A DNA stretch of 64,000 bases from Ruegeria arenilitoris (GTDB lineage Bacteria; Pseudomonadota; Alphaproteobacteria; Rhodobacterales; Rhodobacteraceae). Location: positions 62,001 through 126,000 of the forward strand of contig NZ_WQCA01000004.1 of the NCBI RefSeq assembly GCF_013032445.1. The letters are read 5' to 3'. A program made the translations under genes and the position numbers. Numbering within the stretch: the first letter of the stretch is position 1; every line of letters starts with the position of its first letter. Below the pieces are notes generated by a model. It worked only from the letters and a program-made list of their open reading frames with translations, made no database searches and had not been told where the DNA came from. Below are positions 8,832 to 17,726 of this stretch, in pieces.

Positions 8832-10144
8832 TGACGAAACTCCGATGCTTGGGTTCCAAGAAGGAAGCGTGCGGGATCACGTTCGACCTTGTCCACCAGA
8901 CGGTCCAGACTGATGACCAGCCTTTGCGATTCTTCCACGAAGCGGGTGAACTGCGGCAGCCCCACCCGCAGGAAATCCGACAGTTGACGTCGGTTGTCCT
9001 GCACGATCCCGTCGATTGTTCCCATCAACTCTGAGGCGGATTTGGACGCGCTCAGGATATCAGCCGAGATGTCGTCCAAACGTTCGGTGACATTTTTTAC
9101 GGTCGAGGACACTTCGTTCGCAGCCGTGCGAATATCGTCCATCACCGTGCCGACATCCTCGTTTATAACCTTGTTGGCTGAATCAAATGCACGTTCCGCC
9201 GAGGTCAATGTGCCTTTTGCTGTTTCCATAGCTCCGGTGATCGAGCCCAGTGTTTTGTTCGCGTTCAGGAAAGTTTCTGAGATTGTCGCAAGCGCAACGT
9301 CAGCCTCACCAGACAGACCGTTCAGGTTTTCAGCCAACGTGGTCACGCGCTCAATCAGCGGTCGGATATCTTGTTGAATGATGCGGTCCGCAGTTTCGAT
9401 AGTGGTTTTTGCGCTGTTCAGGGTCGTGGTCGCGGATTCAGAGGTTGTTTTTACGCTTTTCAGCGTGTCTGTCCCAGTAGTCAGAGTGGTTTCGGCAGTG
9501 TCTGCCAGTTGGTTCAACCGATCTGTAAAATCCCCAAGTTTGCTGGCCGCGCCACCCAGATCCGATGACAAGTTCTCAAAGTCTGTGAGGGTCTTGTTCA
9601 GCTTGCCAGATGCCGAAGCGACATTGTCCAGAATATCGCTGACCGATTTGCGATTTTTGTCATCGACCACGGCATTGAGGTTTTCCAGAAGGGTAACCGC
9701 TTCATCCAGAACCTTTGGCGCACCCTCGAACAAAGATTGGATCGCACTGCGTTTACTTTGGATCACGCTGTTTTGCGGCAGTCTTTTGCCGCTGGCAGAT
9801 CCACCGGTCAGCTCCACATAGCTGACACCGGTAACGCCCAGAGATTGCAATTGAGCGATCGTATCTTCCGTCACGGGAATATCTGCGTCGACCTCAAGCT
9901 TGACCCGCACCTTGGATGGGTCGTCATCGTCCAATTGTAAGGAGATTACCTGCCCGACAGGTAAGCCATTAAAGCTGACACCGCCTGCAGCCGAAAGACC
10001 CGAGACATTGTCAAACAGCACGTCATAATAGGCATATTGCCTAGAAACTTCGAATTTCGCGAGCCAAAGGAAAAAGCCAAATGCGCCGAGAATACCCGCA
10101 AGGGTGAAGGCGCCGATCAGGATATAGTTCGCTCGGGTTTCCAT
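8828..10144 (-). CDS. MCE/MlaD-family lipid transport protein
   Basis: A 438-residue protein with an N-terminal membrane anchor (about residues 8-28), one MCE domain (about 38-118, YYDVLFDNVSGLSAAGGVSFNG, then SYVELTGG) and a long, low-complexity alpha-helical region rich in T, S, A, D and N (about 150-420). The helices are thought to form a periplasmic tube or brace for lipid transfer. ATG at 10144 (METRANY) is preferred; the longer frame to 10216 runs into the ATPase gene and adds 24 unlikely residues. Compared with E. coli MlaD (about 180 residues) it carries a much longer C-terminal part, as in the PqiB/LetB-like or single-MCE proteins of alphaproteobacteria. Confidence 0.88.
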   Translation of the reverse strand: METRANYILIGAFTLAGILGAFGFFLWLAKFEVSRQYAYYDVLFDNVSGLSAAGGVSFNGLPVGQVISLQLDDDDPSKVRVKLEVDADIPVTEDTIAQLQSLGVTGVSYVELTGGSASGKRLPQNSVIQSKRSAIQSLFEGAPKVLDEAVTLLENLNAVVDDKNRKSVSDILDNVASASGKLNKTLTDFENLSSDLGGAASKLGDFTDRLNQLADTAETTLTTGTDTLKSVKTTSESATTTLNSAKTTIETADRIIQQDIRPLIERVTTLAENLNGLSGEADVALATISETFLNANKTLGSITGAMETAKGTLTSAERAFDSANKVINEDVGTVMDDIRTAANEVSSTVKNVTERLDDISADILSASKSASELMGTIDGIVQDNRRQLSDFLRVGLPQFTRFVEESQRLVISLDRLVDKVERDPARFLLGTQASEFRQ

Positions 10145-10158
10145 GGCCTCTACCTGTC

Positions 10159-10974
10159 CTAGCCCTTCTCTTGCGCCGCGCGCGCCCGGGGGCCGGTGAA
10201 GTATTCCTGCACCCAAGGATGATCCACTTTGGTCATTTCTTCAATTGGTCCTTCAACTAGAACGCGTTTTTCTGCAAGCACTGCGATGCGGTCGCAAATG
10301 GCGTAAAGACTGTCCAGATCATGCGTGACCATGAAAACGGTCAGCCCAAGCGCGTGCTGCAATTCCCCGATCAACTCGTCATAGGCCGCGGCTCCGATCG
10401 GGTCCAAACCGGCGGTAGGCTCGTCCAGAAACACAATCTCAGGGTCCAGCGCCAAAGCGCGGGCGAGGGCGGCGCGTTTGCGCATCCCGCCTGAAAGCTC
10501 TGAGGGAAATTTCCCGCAACTCAGTTGTGGAAGACCGACAAGGCTGATTTTCAGACTTCCCAGCGCCTGCATCAGCTTTTCGCTGATCCCGGTATGCTCG
10601 CGCAGCGGCGCCATGACATTTTGTAAAACGGTCAGAGACGAGAATAGCGCGCCATCCTGAAACGCAACGCCCCAGTGCCGTTCGATGCGCCGACGTTCGT
10701 GTTCGGGGCCGTTCAGCACATCAACGCCCAACACCTCGATACTTCCAGCTGCGGGCTTGTTCAGCCCGACAATCGTCCGCAGCAGCACGGATTTACCTGT
10801 GCCCGAACCGCCGACGATGCCCAATACCTCGCCCCGCCAGACATCCAGGTTTAGGTTCTCGTGAACCACCTGCGGCCCGAACCGGTTTGTCAGATTGCGA
10901 ACACGGATCACCGCTTCTCGCTGGGCGTTGGAGTCCGAGGTTTGTTCCAGCACAGTTCCGTCCATGTCAGACAT
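10159..10974 (-). CDS. ABC transporter ATP-binding protein of the MCE lipid transporter (MlaF-like)
   Basis: A 271-residue ATPase with Walker A GGSGTGKS (about 55-62), signature LSGGMRKRAALARAL (about 160-174), Walker B IVFLDEPTAGLD (about 180-191) and the H-loop in VTHDLDSL. The M-R-K-R after the signature and the closing segment are characteristic of the MlaF/Ttg2A group that powers phospholipid or lipid movement between membranes. Its start overlaps the upstream permease gene by eight bases, and the MCE protein follows 14 bases downstream. Confidence 0.93.
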   Translation of the reverse strand: MSDMDGTVLEQTSDSNAQREAVIRVRNLTNRFGPQVVHENLNLDVWRGEVLGIVGGSGTGKSVLLRTIVGLNKPAAGSIEVLGVDVLNGPEHERRRIERHWGVAFQDGALFSSLTVLQNVMAPLREHTGISEKLMQALGSLKISLVGLPQLSCGKFPSELSGGMRKRAALARALALDPEIVFLDEPTAGLDPIGAAAYDELIGELQHALGLTVFMVTHDLDSLYAICDRIAVLAEKRVLVEGPIEEMTKVDHPWVQEYFTGPRARAAQEKG

Positions 10975-12091
10975 CCAATGCCGAGAAGAAGATCGAGAAC
11001 AGCGCGTCCAGTGCGATGACCATGAAGATGGCTTGCACGACCGAGGCGGTGGTCCTCTGACCGACGCTCTGGGCTGATCCCTTGACTTGCATCGCCTGCC
11101 AGCAGGCGATCACGCCGATGACCAGCGCAAAGAACGGTGCTTTGATCATGCCGACGGCAAAGTGCCAGATGCCTGTGCTTTCCTTCAATCGGGTCACGAA
11201 CATGCCGGGGCTGATGTCCAGATCGATCCAGCTCATCAAACCACCACCGAGCAGAGCGGCCATATCGGAAATGAAACCAAGGATCGGCAGCATGATCAGC
11301 AGGGCAACGACCCGCGGGATCACCAGCACTTCGATCGGGTCCAGACCCAGCGTGCGCATGGCGTCGATCTCTTCCTGCACTTTCATCGAGCCGATCGACG
11401 CGGTAAACGCCGACCCGGATCGACCCGCGACAATGATGGCTGTCAGTAGGATGCCCAGCTCACGCAGAACCGAGATCGAGATCAATTCGACCACAAAAAT
11501 CTCGGCCCCAAATTGTTTCAGCTGCGTCGCACCCTGAAAGGCCAGCACGACGCCGATCAGGAACCCCATCAGGGCCACAATCGGAATCGCTTTGAACCCG
11601 ACTTCTTCCATCTGCGACACCAGCGCCGCCCGGCGCAGCCGCCACGGCATCACGATGGTCCGAACCAGACGATGTAGCGTCAGACCAAGAAATCCCAGCA
11701 TTGACAGCGTGTCATTCCAGGCCCCGACCGTGCGCTCGCCAATGCTGGCGACCCAATCGGTAAAGCTGTGGCGCTCGGCCTCGATTCCCGGATCGTCGGG
11801 TATGTTTTCGGCGACCGTCTCAAGCAGGGCGGAATGTGCAGGGCTCAACCCTTCGAAGCGGACATCGGCCCCAACAGCGCGGACCCGCTGCGCCAGATTG
11901 GCAACCAGCCAAGCTCCGCCTGTATCCAGCGCCTCAACCTTCGTCAGATCAAATGTGACTTTTCCACCTTGCGGCTTTATTGCCGCGAATGCCTGTTCCA
12001 CTTTTTCCAGAGACTGGGTCAGCATCTCGCCCGAAATACGCAGGCAGACGCCGTCGGCGTCGTGGTCCGAATGTATCATGGGCTGCGTCAT
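10967..12091 (-). CDS. MlaE-family ABC permease with fused N-terminal STAS domain
   Basis: A 374-residue protein. Residues about 1-100 form a STAS-like domain (LRISGEMLTQSLEKVEQAF, GGKVTFDLTKVEALDTGGAWLV), and about 120-370 form the MlaE permease with several helices and the conserved stretch AFQGATQLKQFGAEIFVVELISIS. In E. coli these functions are split between MlaE and the STAS protein MlaB, so this is a natural fusion common in alphaproteobacteria. ATG at 12091 (MTQPMIHSD) is chosen; the frame extends to 12181 but the added 30 residues look non-coding. It is the first gene of the operon. Confidence 0.9.
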   Translation of the reverse strand: MTQPMIHSDHDADGVCLRISGEMLTQSLEKVEQAFAAIKPQGGKVTFDLTKVEALDTGGAWLVANLAQRVRAVGADVRFEGLSPAHSALLETVAENIPDDPGIEAERHSFTDWVASIGERTVGAWNDTLSMLGFLGLTLHRLVRTIVMPWRLRRAALVSQMEEVGFKAIPIVALMGFLIGVVLAFQGATQLKQFGAEIFVVELISISVLRELGILLTAIIVAGRSGSAFTASIGSMKVQEEIDAMRTLGLDPIEVLVIPRVVALLIMLPILGFISDMAALLGGGLMSWIDLDISPGMFVTRLKESTGIWHFAVGMIKAPFFALVIGVIACWQAMQVKGSAQSVGQRTTASVVQAIFMVIALDALFSIFFSALDV

Positions 12092-12354
12092 GGCCGTATG
12101 AGATGTGAAACCGCGTTGTGCTGCAACGGATTTCTGCGCACCACCGGGAATTGCCCCCGCACAATAGCAGCAGTGTGACAATTTCGGAGCGGCCGGGCTT
12201 CGGTGCGGCGGATTGCGTCAATCAACCCTGCTTTTCGTTTAAGTTCAGATTTTTATACCTGATCAAAACCCGACATCAGGAAGTTGTTGCCGGGGCGGAC
12301 GAACCGCGCCAAAGATCACAGCTGAAACGCCTCGGTGGAATCAGGTTAGGTCAC

Positions 12355-13887
12355 ATGCAAAAACCCGGAAATGTCCTGTTCATCATCATTGATCAGTTGC
12401 GGGCGGATTGCCTGAACGGAGCCCTTGCGGCTCATGTCGATCTGCCCAACTTACGCGCATTCATGGACGAGGCCGTCACCTTTGACCGTCACTTTTCGGT
12501 GACAAATCCCTGCGGCCCGTCGCGCGCCTCGATCCTGACCGGTCAGTACGCGATGAACCACAGGTCAATTCGTAACGGCACTCCGTTGCGGCACGATACG
12601 CCAAACATCGCAACCGAGATGCGCAAGGCTGGTTACCTGCCGATGTTGTTCGGCTACACCGACACTTCTGCCGACCCGCGCGTATTCGATCCGGGCGATC
12701 CGATCCTGAAGTCATACGAGAATCCTATGAACGGATTTCACGAGGTCGTCGAAATGCGGCTAGAGGAATCCTATCCCTGGCAGTCGTATCTGATGGAAAA
12801 GGGGTATAAGTTCGAGAAGTATTGGGACGTTTATAAACCGGTTTCGCCAAATGGGGACGAGCTGCGCCTGAATGATCCTGCAATGTACCGGGCCGAGGAT
12901 AGCGATACTGCCTTTCTGACCAACGCGTTCCTGAACAGTATGGCCCCTTTCAAAGAGCAGAGCTGGTTCGCTCATTTGACTTACATCCGACCACATCCGC
13001 CTCTGGTTGCTCCGGCCCCTTACAATGACATGTATGACCCGGCTGCTTTGCCGCTGGCGGCGGGTTTCGAAAAAGTGTCCGATGAGCGGGCGTTGCATCC
13101 CTTTTTCGGCCCCGCGATCGACAAGCAAACGGCTACAGATTTCGTCGAAGGATTCGAAAACATAGATCCGACGCCGGAAAATGTTAAAACCCTCCGCTCG
13201 GTTTATCTCGGGCTCGCGACCGAGGTCGATCACCATGTCGGCCGTGTCATCCAGTTTCTCAAGGATAGCGGTCAATATGACCATACCCTACTGGTGATCA
13301 CCGCCGATCATGGAGAGATGCTGGGTGATCGCCACACATGGGGCAAGATGACGGTCTATGACGCGGCTTATCATACGCCCTTGATGATCCGGATGCCCGG
13401 CAATCTGGATCAGGCGGGGACCTTGGTGAAAGTGCCGACAGAGTCCATCGATATCACCCCCACGATACTGGACTGGGCCGGGTTGCCGATCCCGAATGCG
13501 ATGGACGGGCGATCCCTGATGCCTCTGCTGGAAGGAGAAACCCCGGAGGATTGGCGCAAGTATTCGTTCAGTGAACTGGATTTCTCAGCGCCGGAAAAGC
13601 CGAGCTTGTGGCAACAACAATTGGGCACGGGCAATAGTGAATCGTGTCTGGGTATTTTGCGGGACGACCGATTTACTTTGGTCGAATTTGCTGCAGACCT
13701 GCCGCCCCTCCTGTTTGATCATAACGAAAAGGGAGAGATGGAGAACGTCGCCGAAAAATCCGATTACGCGGCAGACTTGGCACGATTGGGGCGGATGATG
13801 TTACGCCATCGTATGCGCAACATGGATCACACGCTATCGCTGCACTCGATTACAGCGGAAGGGCCGAAATCCAAGCCCCGGTACTGA
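12355..13887 (+). CDS. Sulfatase-superfamily hydrolase, phosphonate monoester hydrolase-like
   Basis: A 510-residue enzyme of the alkaline phosphatase/sulfatase superfamily. The maturation motif C-x-P-S-R is present as CGPSR with Cys53, which would become formylglycine. Metal ligands are visible at IDQLRAD (Asp near residue 14) and ITADHGEMLGD (about 315-325). Features such as YAMNHRSIRNGTPL, YIRPHPPLVAPAPY and the C-terminal LRHRMRNMDHTLSLH match the phosphonate monoester hydrolase/phosphodiesterase branch rather than carbohydrate sulfatases. ATG 12355 begins MQKPGNVLFIIID, matching family starts; the open frame back to 12118 is unlikely to be translated. A formylglycine-generating enzyme must be encoded elsewhere. 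Confidence 0.85.
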   Translation: MQKPGNVLFIIIDQLRADCLNGALAAHVDLPNLRAFMDEAVTFDRHFSVTNPCGPSRASILTGQYAMNHRSIRNGTPLRHDTPNIATEMRKAGYLPMLFGYTDTSADPRVFDPGDPILKSYENPMNGFHEVVEMRLEESYPWQSYLMEKGYKFEKYWDVYKPVSPNGDELRLNDPAMYRAEDSDTAFLTNAFLNSMAPFKEQSWFAHLTYIRPHPPLVAPAPYNDMYDPAALPLAAGFEKVSDERALHPFFGPAIDKQTATDFVEGFENIDPTPENVKTLRSVYLGLATEVDHHVGRVIQFLKDSGQYDHTLLVITADHGEMLGDRHTWGKMTVYDAAYHTPLMIRMPGNLDQAGTLVKVPTESIDITPTILDWAGLPIPNAMDGRSLMPLLEGETPEDWRKYSFSELDFSAPEKPSLWQQQLGTGNSESCLGILRDDRFTLVEFAADLPPLLFDHNEKGEMENVAEKSDYAADLARLGRMMLRHRMRNMDHTLSLHSITAEGPKSKPRY

Positions 13888-13983
13888 CCTGCGCCATTAA
13901 CAACCAAGCCCAATGTGTCGCGTCCGTTTCCTCTACACCTGTGACAGATCCGATGTTACGCATGTGTTAGGGGGAGGGCGAGT

Positions 13984-15882
13984 TTGGACGTAACCGAACA
14001 ACACGTAAAAGAGATGACAACCGCCGGTCTGAACCTGATCGGACAGGCGTTATCGATATACGACAGTCAGCTGCGGTTGGTTGTCAGCAACCGACCGTTC
14101 CAGGTGATGTTCGATTTGCCCGATGAACTGGTCCAACCCGGGGCACAGTTCCGGGATACGATCCGCTATCTGGCGGCGCGCGGCGAATACGGCGAAGATG
14201 TTGATGTCGAAGCAATCGTGGATCTGCGGGTTCGACAGGCTCTGACTTTTGAACCTCACTATATTGAGCGTTCCCGCGCTAATGGTCAGGTGATCTCGGT
14301 TGAAGGAGCGCCTCTGTCTAAAGGCGGCTGGGTATCGGTTTACACCGATATCACCAACACCAAACAGGCCGAGGCCTTGCTGCGCGCCCGGTCCGAGGAA
14401 TTGTCAGGCCAGTTGTTAGATCGGGCCGAAGAGCTTTCAGCGACCAACCGAAAACTCGCCGCCACCAACGCCGCTCTGGAGGAGGCCAAGCGCCAGTTGA
14501 CCGAGATAGAAGCTCGCACGCGCATGACGACCGAGATGATGCCGGCCCATATTGCGCATCTGGACCCCAATGGTCGGTATGATTATTCGAACCGGCGGCT
14601 TAGCTCGGTTATGCCGGGCCGTCCGTCGGAAATTCTGGGCATGCATGTTTCCGAGGCTTTGGGGGCTCGGGCCTTCCCGCGCGTCGAACCCCATCTGCAA
14701 AAGGCCTATGACGGCGAAGCCTCGGTCTTTGAGTTTACCGAAGATCAGGATTCCCGGCGCCTCCGCGTGTCGTTCTCTCCGGACGGCGACGGCGGCGTCT
14801 ATGTGATGTCGGTCGATATCACCGAGGAAACCCAAGCACGCGTGGCACTACAACAAACCCGGCGTCGTGCAATGGCAGCGCAGATGACCAGCGGGCTGGC
14901 GCATGATTTTTCCAATCTGCTGACGATCATTCTGGGAATGCAATCCCGGCTTGATAAGATGGATCTGCCCGCCGAGGCCCGGGAACTTGTGGCCGCTACG
15001 CAACAAACTGCCCGCCGGGGCGGTCAGTTGCTGAACAGGATCGCGGACATGACCGGCAACCGCACGTTTCAGCCCAAAGCGACTGATATGCGTGGACTGC
15101 TGGAGGATTTGCGTGTACTGGCTTCGCCGTCCCTGCCGCGCGGCGTGGGGCTGTCTGTGGTAAATACACTGCCCGACGAGGCGCTGATGCTGGACCCGGG
15201 TATGGTGCAGGACGCGCTGCTAAATCTGGTTCTGAACGCGAGGGATGCCTGCGGCGGGTTTGGTCAGATCACCATCAGCGCCCATAAGATCGGCGATATC
15301 TGGATCGAGATCGCGGTTTCGGACACTGGCCCGGGCTTCTCGGACGAAGGGTTGGAAAAGGCGTTGAACCCTTTTTTCACCACCAAGGGCAGCAAAGGAT
15401 CGGGGTTGGGCCTGCCGATGGTCTACGACACCGTGAAACTTGCAGGCGGAGACCTGAACCTGCGCAATACCCCTTCGGGTGCATCCGTGGCCATGCGTTT
15501 GCCCTATCGTCCGGCTCCACCGATACAGGAAGGATTGGTATTGCTGGTCGAGGACAGTGACGATCTGCGCTGGCAGTTCCGGGACATGCTGGTTGATCTC
15601 GGGTTCTCGGTGATCGAGGCAACATCGGTCGACGAAGCCTTGGCCCTGACGGCGGATATCGACGACATCGTGTTTGTGCTGTCGGACATTCGGCTGGAAG
15701 GGCAGGGGACTGGGCTGGATTTGCTAGCGCAGCTAAAACCTGCGATGCCGTGCATTCTGATGACTTCTTTACCCTATTCCGATCCGTTGCACCGTCAGGC
15801 GCTGACGCTGGCACCGGTGCTAGCCAAACCGTTTACTCGGGCGCAACTGTCCGCCCTGATCCGAGCCGAGAAAGCCCGATGA
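13984..15882 (+). CDS. Hybrid sensor histidine kinase with PAS domains and C-terminal receiver
   Basis: A 632-residue predicted soluble kinase. It has an N-terminal PAS-like region (about 15-125), a coiled coil (about 125-180), a second PAS domain (about 190-285), the phosphoacceptor box GLAHDFSNLL (His near residue 309), an ATPase domain with the N box LNLVLNARDA (about 411), G1 DTGPGFSD and G2 GSGLGLPM, then a receiver domain (about 515-632) with acidic pocket EDSDD, phosphoacceptor Asp in VLSDIRLEG and Lys in AKPF. No membrane helix is seen. The start is TTG 13984, preceded by GGGGGAGGGCGAG. It overlaps the next response regulator gene (ATGA), so the two probably form a phosphorelay. Confidence 0.87.
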   Translation: MDVTEQHVKEMTTAGLNLIGQALSIYDSQLRLVVSNRPFQVMFDLPDELVQPGAQFRDTIRYLAARGEYGEDVDVEAIVDLRVRQALTFEPHYIERSRANGQVISVEGAPLSKGGWVSVYTDITNTKQAEALLRARSEELSGQLLDRAEELSATNRKLAATNAALEEAKRQLTEIEARTRMTTEMMPAHIAHLDPNGRYDYSNRRLSSVMPGRPSEILGMHVSEALGARAFPRVEPHLQKAYDGEASVFEFTEDQDSRRLRVSFSPDGDGGVYVMSVDITEETQARVALQQTRRRAMAAQMTSGLAHDFSNLLTIILGMQSRLDKMDLPAEARELVAATQQTARRGGQLLNRIADMTGNRTFQPKATDMRGLLEDLRVLASPSLPRGVGLSVVNTLPDEALMLDPGMVQDALLNLVLNARDACGGFGQITISAHKIGDIWIEIAVSDTGPGFSDEGLEKALNPFFTTKGSKGSGLGLPMVYDTVKLAGGDLNLRNTPSGASVAMRLPYRPAPPIQEGLVLLVEDSDDLRWQFRDMLVDLGFSVIEATSVDEALALTADIDDIVFVLSDIRLEGQGTGLDLLAQLKPAMPCILMTSLPYSDPLHRQALTLAPVLAKPFTRAQLSALIRAEKAR

Positions 15883-16589
15883 CACAACCACTGGTCACTA
15901 TTGTCGATGATGAACCCGAAATCCGGCGTGTTCTGACCGACGCTCTGGAAGAAGCAGGTTTTCGCACCCAGAGCTTCGCTCGTGCGCGGGAATTCGAAGC
16001 CACATTGAAACGCGTGACACCGGATGTTTGCCTTGTCGATCTTTCGTTGCCCGATACCGACGGGCTTGCGCTTGTTCATCGGCTGGCTTTGGAACAGGGG
16101 GCGGCGGTAATCATAATCTCGGGTCGGGCGCAGGTGCAGGATCGTGTCACGGGGTTGGAACTTGGCGCTGATGACTACATCACCAAGCCGTTTGACCCCG
16201 CGGAGGTCGTGGCTCGCGTTCGCGCAAGATTGCGATCCCCGCGCGTCCAGACGTCTCATTCGGACGTCGCGCGTTTCAACGGCTGGACCGCTTATTTCGA
16301 CCGCTATGTTCTGGAGGACGGCAGCGGAACGGAAGTACCGTTCAGCCACGCGGAAGGTGAGGTTTTACGTCTGTTTCTTGAAAGCCCCAAACGCTTGATC
16401 AGCCGTGCCCAGATGCAGGAAGCCTTGGGGGGCGCCGCTGGCGACAGTTTTGACCGGGCCATGGATGTGCGCATCTCTCGGCTGCGTACCAAATTGGGTG
16501 AAGACCCCAAAAACCCGGGCCTCATCAAAACCATTTATGGGGCGGGTTACATTTTCCTTGGGGATGTAGAATGGCAAAAAACAGTTTAG
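15879..16589 (+). CDS. OmpR-family response regulator
   Basis: A 236-residue DNA-binding regulator. The receiver domain (about 1-120) has the acidic pair DDEPE, phosphoacceptor Asp in CLVDLSLPDTDG and Lys in YITKPFDP. A winged-helix trans_reg_C domain follows (about 135-232), ending with LIKTIYGAGYIF, the usual wing. ATG overlaps the stop of the kinase gene as ATGA, so it is co-translated with it and is its likely output. The longer frame back to 15750 lies inside the kinase gene and is not real. Confidence 0.93.
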   Translation: MTQPLVTIVDDEPEIRRVLTDALEEAGFRTQSFARAREFEATLKRVTPDVCLVDLSLPDTDGLALVHRLALEQGAAVIIISGRAQVQDRVTGLELGADDYITKPFDPAEVVARVRARLRSPRVQTSHSDVARFNGWTAYFDRYVLEDGSGTEVPFSHAEGEVLRLFLESPKRLISRAQMQEALGGAAGDSFDRAMDVRISRLRTKLGEDPKNPGLIKTIYGAGYIFLGDVEWQKTV

Positions 16590-16637
16590 AGGAGGTTTCG
16601 TTGCCGCAATGACGAAATAGGTTTTTATTACTTTGTG

Positions 16638-17691
16638 TGGGCCTAGTTGCACAAATCGGCTGAGAGCCGGACGTCCCCTTTCCCCGGACGGGCTTATCCT
16701 ACGGGCTCTGTTTTAGGTATGCCAAGCGCGGAGTAACCGTTCAGCAAGGCGATACGAACCTGTAATTCGGTGACCTGGCGATCGAAATCACGTGCCATGA
16801 GGGATTGTCCGAGCAGCTTGATGCAGTTCATCTCGCTCTCGACACGGCATCGGCGATGCTATCCGCTCCATCGTCGCCAGATGGCGCGCCCCAAGTACTT
16901 CGAGGCTCGCAGCGCTTCGTTGCGTGCGACGACACCGGGTTTCGCCGGCTTCCGGGGCGTAGCGTTCTTCCGGGGGGGGGATGACAGTATCAGCATTTCT
17001 GGCGGCAATGGCCTCATGGCTCTTCCGGGTGTCGTAGGCCCCGTCGGCGGTGACTGATGCGATGTCCTGATCCGTTCCGATTTGATCCAGCAGCTCTGGA
17101 ATTATGGGCGAGTCACCGATATTGCTGCCGGTGATCTCGACGGCTCTGACCTCCAGCGTTTCCTCGTCAATTCCTGTGTGTATCTTGCGCCAGATGCGCC
17201 GCTTGGAGGCACTATGCTTTCGGGCATTCCACTCACCTTCTCCCTCAGCCTTGATGCCGGTGCTGTCGATGAGAAGGTTCAGCGGATCATTCGCTCCACG
17301 GTAGGGGACAGTCACGTTCAGTTTTCACTGGCGGCACAAGGTGCTGAAGTCCGGGACCGGCCAGTCCAACCCGACCAGCTGAAGGAGACTTTCGACGAAA
17401 CCAGTCGTCCGTCGCAACGGCTTACTGAACAACACCTTCATCTTTAGGCATGTCTGGATCGCGGCATCGGTGAAGCTCGGTTGTCGGCCATGCTTTCCGG
17501 TCGGAGGTGGTCTCCACACCATGTCGGGATCAAACCACACTGTCAGTGAACCGCACAGCTTAAGCGCCTTTTTGTTAGCAGACCAATCCGTCGTCTTGTA
17601 TTTCGCAAGGGCTCAACTGCGCATGTCTCCCAGCTATCACGCTGGATTCATGCAGTGATTCCCTCAACCGAATTATGCAAAAAACCCGGGC
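16638..17691 (-). mobile_element. Degenerate IS5-family insertion sequence
   Basis: About 1.05 kb carrying a broken IS5-group transposase gene on the minus strand. Its ends look like imperfect inverted repeats: GGGCCTAGTTGCACAAATCGG near 16637-16657 and, inverted, CCGAATTATGCAAAAAACCC near 17670-17690, matching at most positions. No target duplication was obvious. It interrupts the space between the two-component genes and the secretion locus and appears long inactive. Confidence 0.7.
16694..17624 (-). pseudogene. IS5-family transposase pseudogene
   Basis: Conceptual translation from ATG 17624 gives an IS5-type transposase (SLTVWFDPDMVWRPPP, PSFTDAAIQTCL, DWPVPDFSTLC, LIDSTGIKAEGEGEW, SVTADGAYDTRKSHEAIAAR, and the end GIPKTEPVG). 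The catalytic DDE region can be recognised. It is inactivated several times: an in-frame TGA at codon 4, a second TGA just after DFSTLCRQ (about 17323), a one-base frameshift at a run of nine G (16972-16980), and a TAG further on within RWSG*HRR. The remainder after the frameshift reads through to the TAA at 16694-16696. Confidence 0.85.
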
Positions 17692-17726
17692 GAATCGTGC
17701 AAAGGTTATTTGGACCGTTGTAGTTC

